A stretch of 7,719 nt of DNA from DATLGB01 sp035540675. Lineage in GTDB: Bacteria > Actinomycetota > Thermoleophilia > Solirubrobacterales > Solirubrobacteraceae. Of this stretch, positions 4,810 through 7,719 are shown one piece after another (the first letter of the stretch is position 1; each line of letters opens with the position of its first letter). The stretch is from NCBI GenBank assembly GCA_035540675.1, contig DATLGB010000179.1, positions 1-7,719 of the forward strand, in the 5' to 3' direction. The notes below the pieces were generated by a model. The model saw nothing but the letters and a program-made list of their open reading frames with translations, had not been told where the DNA came from and ran no database searches. A program made the position numbers and the translations under genes.

Positions 4810-6108
4810 CTAGACGGAGGTGGTGGCGAGCGCCTCGGCGCGCGCCTCGGCGATCTTCTGCGCGCCGGCCTCGCCGACGAGCAGCTCCGGGCGCATCGTG
4901 CCGCTGGTCGCCAGGTCGAGCGCCGGGAAGCGCCGCAGCGCCGTCAGCGTCGCGTCGAGCGTGACGACCGTGGTCTCGCCGCCGAGCGGCGCGCTCGTCG
5001 CGGCGATCACCGTCAGCGACCCGCCGTCGGCGATGTTGCGCGCCGCGGCCAGCGCGCGCCGCGCGACCGGCTGCGGGACCTGGTCGAGCGAGTCGACGAT
5101 GACGACGGCGTCGCCACCGCGGGCGGCGACGCGGCGGCCCTGCTCGATGACCTGCTCGACGGCCTGGCCCTGCGCGTCCGGCGAGCCGCCGAGGGCGACG
5201 GCGGCGCTCGGCTGGATGCCCTCGCCCCACTCGCCGAGCTCCTCCGGGCGCACGCCGGCGAGCACGATCGACAGCTCGATGCCGTCGCGGCCGGACAGCG
5301 CGCCGGCGAGGCGGCGCAGCAGGTCGCTCTTGCCGGCGAGCGCGCCGCCGCAGACGGCCACGCGCGAGCCCTTGCCGATCGGCGCCAGCCACTCGACCGC
5401 GGTGACCGTCGGGTCGTCGCCGCCGAACTCGAGCCGCTCCGTCGGGAACGTGGCGGGCAGGTCGTCGAAGCGCGTGCCCTCCGCGACCTCGTCGGCCGGC
5501 TTGCCGTTGATCGTGTCGACGCGGATCAGCGACGGGAAGCGCTCGCTGCGGCGCGGCGCGCGCACGGGCCCGGCGACGCGGTCGCCCGTGACGAGCTCGC
5601 AGCGCTTGACCTGCGCGCCGGAGATGTAGACGTCCTCGTCGGAGTTCTCGCCCGGCGCGAGGCGCAGGAACCCGGAGCCGTTGCCCTGCAGCTCGACGAC
5701 GCCCTCGACCACGCGGTCCTCGGCGGCGTCCTCCTCACGGCGGCTGCGGCGGCCTCCGCGGCGGCGGCGGCCGCTCTCGGGCTCGTCGTCGACCTCGGCG
5801 CCCGCGGCGGCGGCGGCCTCCTCGGCGGCGGCGGTCTCGTCCTCGGCGGTGGGCGCATCGCCGCCGTCCTCGTCGGTCGTCTTGCGCCGGCTGCGACGGG
5901 CTCGGGTGCGCTTGGGGGCGGCGGGCGCGTCGTCGTCGGCGCCGGCGACGGCGGCGCTCTCGTCGCCGGACTGCTTGGCGACGATCGCGTCGATCAGGTC
6001 GGCCTTGCGCAGACGGCGGAAGCCGTCGACGCCGATCTCGTTGGCCAGCAGGTGCAGGTCGGCGAGCGGGCTGGCTTCGAGCGCGGAGCGATCGAGGACG
6101 GGGGTCAT
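4810..6108 (-). CDS. Divergent Rho-like RNA-binding ATPase
   Basis: It has the domain order of transcription termination factor Rho, 432 residues. Rho_N-like helical domain (10-48, with RRLRKADLIDAIVAKQ); charged linker (49-131) with alternating basic (KRTRARRSRRK, RRRRGGRRSRR) and acidic/Ala stretches; cold-shock RNA-binding domain (132-205) with GSGFLRL, DEDVYISGAQVKR and GDRVAG; P-loop ATPase (about 222 onward) with Walker A GGALAGKS (254-261), RPEE (287-290), Walker B VIVDS (336-340), AARNIADGGSLTVIAA (355-370), FPALD and SGTMRPELL. Compared from memory with E. coli Rho, the acidic D-E before RPEE is G-V, about 22 residues holding the Q- and R-loops are absent between DS and AARN, and the EEFKGTGN segment is missing. 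SGTR is SGTM, and the C-terminal domain is shorter. The frame is intact. Start ATG 6108 has GGGAG upstream. It is probably a paralogue; a reduced Rho is possible. Confidence 0.85.
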   Translation of the reverse strand: MTPVLDRSALEASPLADLHLLANEIGVDGFRRLRKADLIDAIVAKQSGDESAAVAGADDDAPAAPKRTRARRSRRKTTDEDGGDAPTAEDETAAAEEAAAAAGAEVDDEPESGRRRRGGRRSRREEDAAEDRVVEGVVELQGNGSGFLRLAPGENSDEDVYISGAQVKRCELVTGDRVAGPVRAPRRSERFPSLIRVDTINGKPADEVAEGTRFDDLPATFPTERLEFGGDDPTVTAVEWLAPIGKGSRVAVCGGALAGKSDLLRRLAGALSGRDGIELSIVLAGVRPEELGEWGEGIQPSAAVALGGSPDAQGQAVEQVIEQGRRVAARGGDAVVIVDSLDQVPQPVARRALAAARNIADGGSLTVIAATSAPLGGETTVVTLDATLTALRRFPALDLATSGTMRPELLVGEAGAQKIAEARAEALATTSV

Positions 6109-6145
6109 ACTGGTCTCCCTTCGGAGGTATCGGGTCGGTGGGCAT

Positions 6146-6171
6146 CCGGCCGCGTTGGGTTCAGCGGCCGG
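6146..6171. other. Hairpin between folP and the Rho-like gene
   Basis: CCGGCCGC (6146-6153) and GCGGCCGG (6164-6171) form a perfect 8-bp stem around a 10-nt loop in the 81-nt gap between the folP stop (6190) and the Rho-like start (6108). No T-run follows on the minus strand and I see no promoter in the gap, so it could be a partial terminator, an mRNA-stability element or a processing site within one transcript. Confidence 0.45.
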
Positions 6172-6189
6172 CAACCTCTGGCGCGAAGG

Positions 6190-7104
6190 CTAGCGAGCCG
6201 CGCGGTCGACCGGCTCGCGGCGCAGGTGCTCGGGGACGCGGGCGCCCGCGGCGAGCGGCGCCTCGCCGCGCAGGACGGCGCGCACCGCGAGGAAGTCGGC
6301 GACCTCGCGCACGTCGTGCACGCGCAGCAGGTGCCCGCCGGCGTCGGCGACGTGGGCGACCGCCGCGAGGGTCCCGGCCAGGCGCTCGCGCGGGCGGCGC
6401 TGGACGATCGCGCCGACGAAGTCCTTGCGCGAGACGGCCATCAGCAGCGGGCGGCCGAGCGCGTGCAGCGCGTCGAGCCCGCGCAGCACGGCGACCGTCT
6501 GCGCCGGCGTCTTGCCGAAGTCGGGCCCGGGGTCGAGGACGATCTGCTCGTCGGCGACCCCGCGGTCGCGCGCGAGCGGATGGCGCTCGCGCAGCCAGCC
6601 CGCGACCTCCGCCGCCACGTCGCCGAAGCGGTCGTCGTCGAGCGACTGCTGCTTCGGGCGGACCGGCGTGTGCATGATCACCAGCGCGGTGCCCGTGGCA
6701 GCACAGACGTCGGCGAGCGCGGCGTCGGCGAGGCCGGAGATGTCGTTGACGATGCTCGCGCCCGCGGCGACGGCGGCCTCGGCCACCGCCGGCTTGTAGG
6801 TGTCGACCGACACCACGGCGCCGAAGTCGCGTACGACCCGCTCGACCAGCGGCGCGACGCGCTCGATCTCCTCCTGGACCGCCACCGCCGGGCGGTTGGT
6901 CACGTTGGACTCGCCGCCGATGTCGAGCACGTCGGCGCCGTCGGCCAGCAGCCGCTCGGCGCGGCGCAGGCGCTCGGCGAGGGTGTTCGCGCCGCGCTCG
7001 TCGGAGAACGAGTCGGGCGTCGCGTTGAGGACGCCCATGATCAGCGGGCGGCCCGGCTCGCAGCGCAGCTCCCGCTCGCCCGCGCGCAGGACGAGCGCGC
7101 TCAT
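6190..7104 (-). CDS. folP: Dihydropteroate synthase FolP
   Basis: It joins p-aminobenzoate to dihydropterin pyrophosphate to make dihydropteroate in folate synthesis, and is the sulfonamide target. It has 304 residues and a TIM-barrel pattern. Motifs in order: LIMGVLNATPDSFSDE (21-36, N27); DIGGES (61-66) with an unusual loop 2, NVTNRPAV, where most enzymes have TRPG; SVDTYKPAVA (99-108, D101); IVNDISG (118-124, N120); VIMHTPVRPKQQ (142-153) where many have MHMQGTP; LDPGPDFGKTPAQT (190-203, D191); AVSRKDFVGA (223-232, K227); and RVHDV (261-265). All pterin- and phosphate-binding residues I can assign are present, so it should be active. ATG 7104 overlaps the upstream stop as TGATG and no ribosome binding site precedes it, so coupled translation is likely. 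The C-terminal tail after about 281 is Arg-rich and poorly conserved in style. Confidence 0.95.
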   Translation of the reverse strand: MSALVLRAGERELRCEPGRPLIMGVLNATPDSFSDERGANTLAERLRRAERLLADGADVLDIGGESNVTNRPAVAVQEEIERVAPLVERVVRDFGAVVSVDTYKPAVAEAAVAAGASIVNDISGLADAALADVCAATGTALVIMHTPVRPKQQSLDDDRFGDVAAEVAGWLRERHPLARDRGVADEQIVLDPGPDFGKTPAQTVAVLRGLDALHALGRPLLMAVSRKDFVGAIVQRRPRERLAGTLAAVAHVADAGGHLLRVHDVREVADFLAVRAVLRGEAPLAAGARVPEHLRREPVDRAAR

Positions 7105-7719
7105 CAGCAGTCTGGGTCGTTCTTGTGGCAGAACCGCTCGCCGGGCGGCGGCACCACGTCGTCCTCGGGCCCCGCCGGCGTCGGCGCCGGCAGGCCCGCG
7201 TCGTCGCGCGCCTCGACCTTGCCCTGCGGGCCGCCGGCGCCGCCGGTGTCGCGGCGGGGGGCGGCCGGCCGGCGGCGCTGCTCGCGCTGCGGCGTGCGGG
7301 TGGCCGCCGGGGTCGGCACGGCGGTCGCGGCCGCGGTCGGCGCGGCGCGCGGGGTCGGCGTGGGCGTCGCCGCCGCGGCGGGACGGCGGCGGCGCTGCGT
7401 CCGCGGGCGCTTGCGGCGCGCGGCGCGGGTGGCGGTCGGCTCGGGCGTCGCGGTCGCCTCGGAACGGGCGGGCGCGGTGGCGGCCGGCTCGACGTTCGTC
7501 GACTCCGGGCCGCCGCCGCCGAACAGCGCGGCCGCCGAGGTGACGACGAGGGCGAGCCCGGCGATCGCGGCGGCCACGGCGCCGGCGCGGCGGCGGCCGG
7601 AGGCGCGGCCGGCGGCGGGGGCAGCTCGCGCGGGCTTCGGCGCGGTGGCGCGGGCGGTGGCCGCGCTGGCCGCGGCGGCGGCGCCGGGCGGCGGGCCCGG
7701 GGCGCGCTTCGGCGCGGCC
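7104..7719 (-). CDS. C-terminal part of a single-pass, Pro/Thr/Arg-rich membrane protein (partial)
   Basis: The frame is open from the right window edge, so the start lies outside. Visible in order: an Ala/Pro/Lys/Arg-rich segment (bases 7718-7580), one membrane helix (about 7577-7530, VAAAIAGLALVVTSAAALFGG), then a low-complexity tail with Thr-Pro and Thr-Ala-Thr stretches alternating with Arg-rich blocks, and a distinct end, PPPGERFCHKNDPDC, with two cysteines. Basic residues before the helix suggest the N-terminal side is cytoplasmic and the Pro/Thr tail external. I do not recognise the family; a RodZ-like or zinc-ribbon N-terminus attached to such a stalk is conceivable but unseen. GTG at 7577 is not a likely start, because the frame and the composition continue upstream. 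The stop overlaps the folP start (TGATG), so the two are probably in one operon. Confidence 0.7.
   Translation of the reverse strand, partial: AAPKRAPGPPPGAAAAASAATARATAPKPARAAPAAGRASGRRRAGAVAAAIAGLALVVTSAAALFGGGGPESTNVEPAATAPARSEATATPEPTATRAARRKRPRTQRRRRPAAAATPTPTPRAAPTAAATAVPTPAATRTPQREQRRRPAAPRRDTGGAGGPQGKVEARDDAGLPAPTPAGPEDDVVPPPGERFCHKNDPDC

Noticed and set aside
5080..5400. Sequencing frameshift as the cause of missing Rho motifs
   Set aside because: The reading frame stays open, and Rho-like sequence is recognisable on both sides of each missing segment, so these are in-frame absences.
6109..6174. Longer start for the Rho-like protein
   Set aside because: The extra 22 residues are not Rho-like, and a GGGAG site sits properly before ATG 6108.
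7290..7480. Tandem DNA repeat in the Thr-Pro region
   Set aside because: It is amino-acid low complexity with irregular spacing, not a DNA-level tandem array.

Overview
The window is very GC-rich (roughly three quarters G+C) and densely packed, with GTG starts, 4-nt stop/start overlaps and an actinobacterial style of Tad-pilus and folate genes. My best guess is a Thermoleophilia/Solirubrobacterales-type actinobacterium. This is inferred from composition and protein style; there is no marker gene here. The window may be a whole short contig, because its left edge ends in a fold-back.

Layout. (1) Positions 1-310 form a large inverted repeat, in which the left edge is a reverse-complement copy of the tadB coding region beside it, with a 50-nt internal deletion. 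(2) Positions 138-3975, all on the minus strand, form one tightly coupled operon. Read 5'->3' it runs: OmpR-family response regulator, small membrane-anchored histidine kinase, CpaB/RcpC, CpaF/TadA ATPase, TadB (truncated by the fold-back). Every junction is an ATGA or GTGA overlap. The operon encodes a Flp/Tad pilus assembly machine with its own two-component system at the front. (3) Positions 3976-4310 are a divergent intergenic region with a long interrupted stem, a short inverted repeat, and a good sigma70-type promoter reading rightward. (4) Positions 4311-4775 (plus) are a 154-aa acidic protein I do not recognise; it ends in a strong hairpin shared with the converging gene. (5) Positions 4810-7719 (minus) hold, in transcription order, the C-terminal part of a single-pass, Pro/Thr/Arg-rich membrane protein, folP (dihydropteroate synthase, overlapping TGATG), and a Rho-like gene.

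The most unusual coding feature is the Rho-like protein. It keeps the Rho N-terminal, RNA-binding and P-loop domains. It lacks the acidic pair before the RPEE motif, the Q-loop/R-loop segment and the EEFKGTGN segment that canonical Rho carries. It is probably a divergent paralogue and not the housekeeping terminator. The most unusual DNA-level features are the terminal fold-back and the structured element in the divergent intergenic region. No rRNA, tRNA, CRISPR array or insertion sequence was seen.
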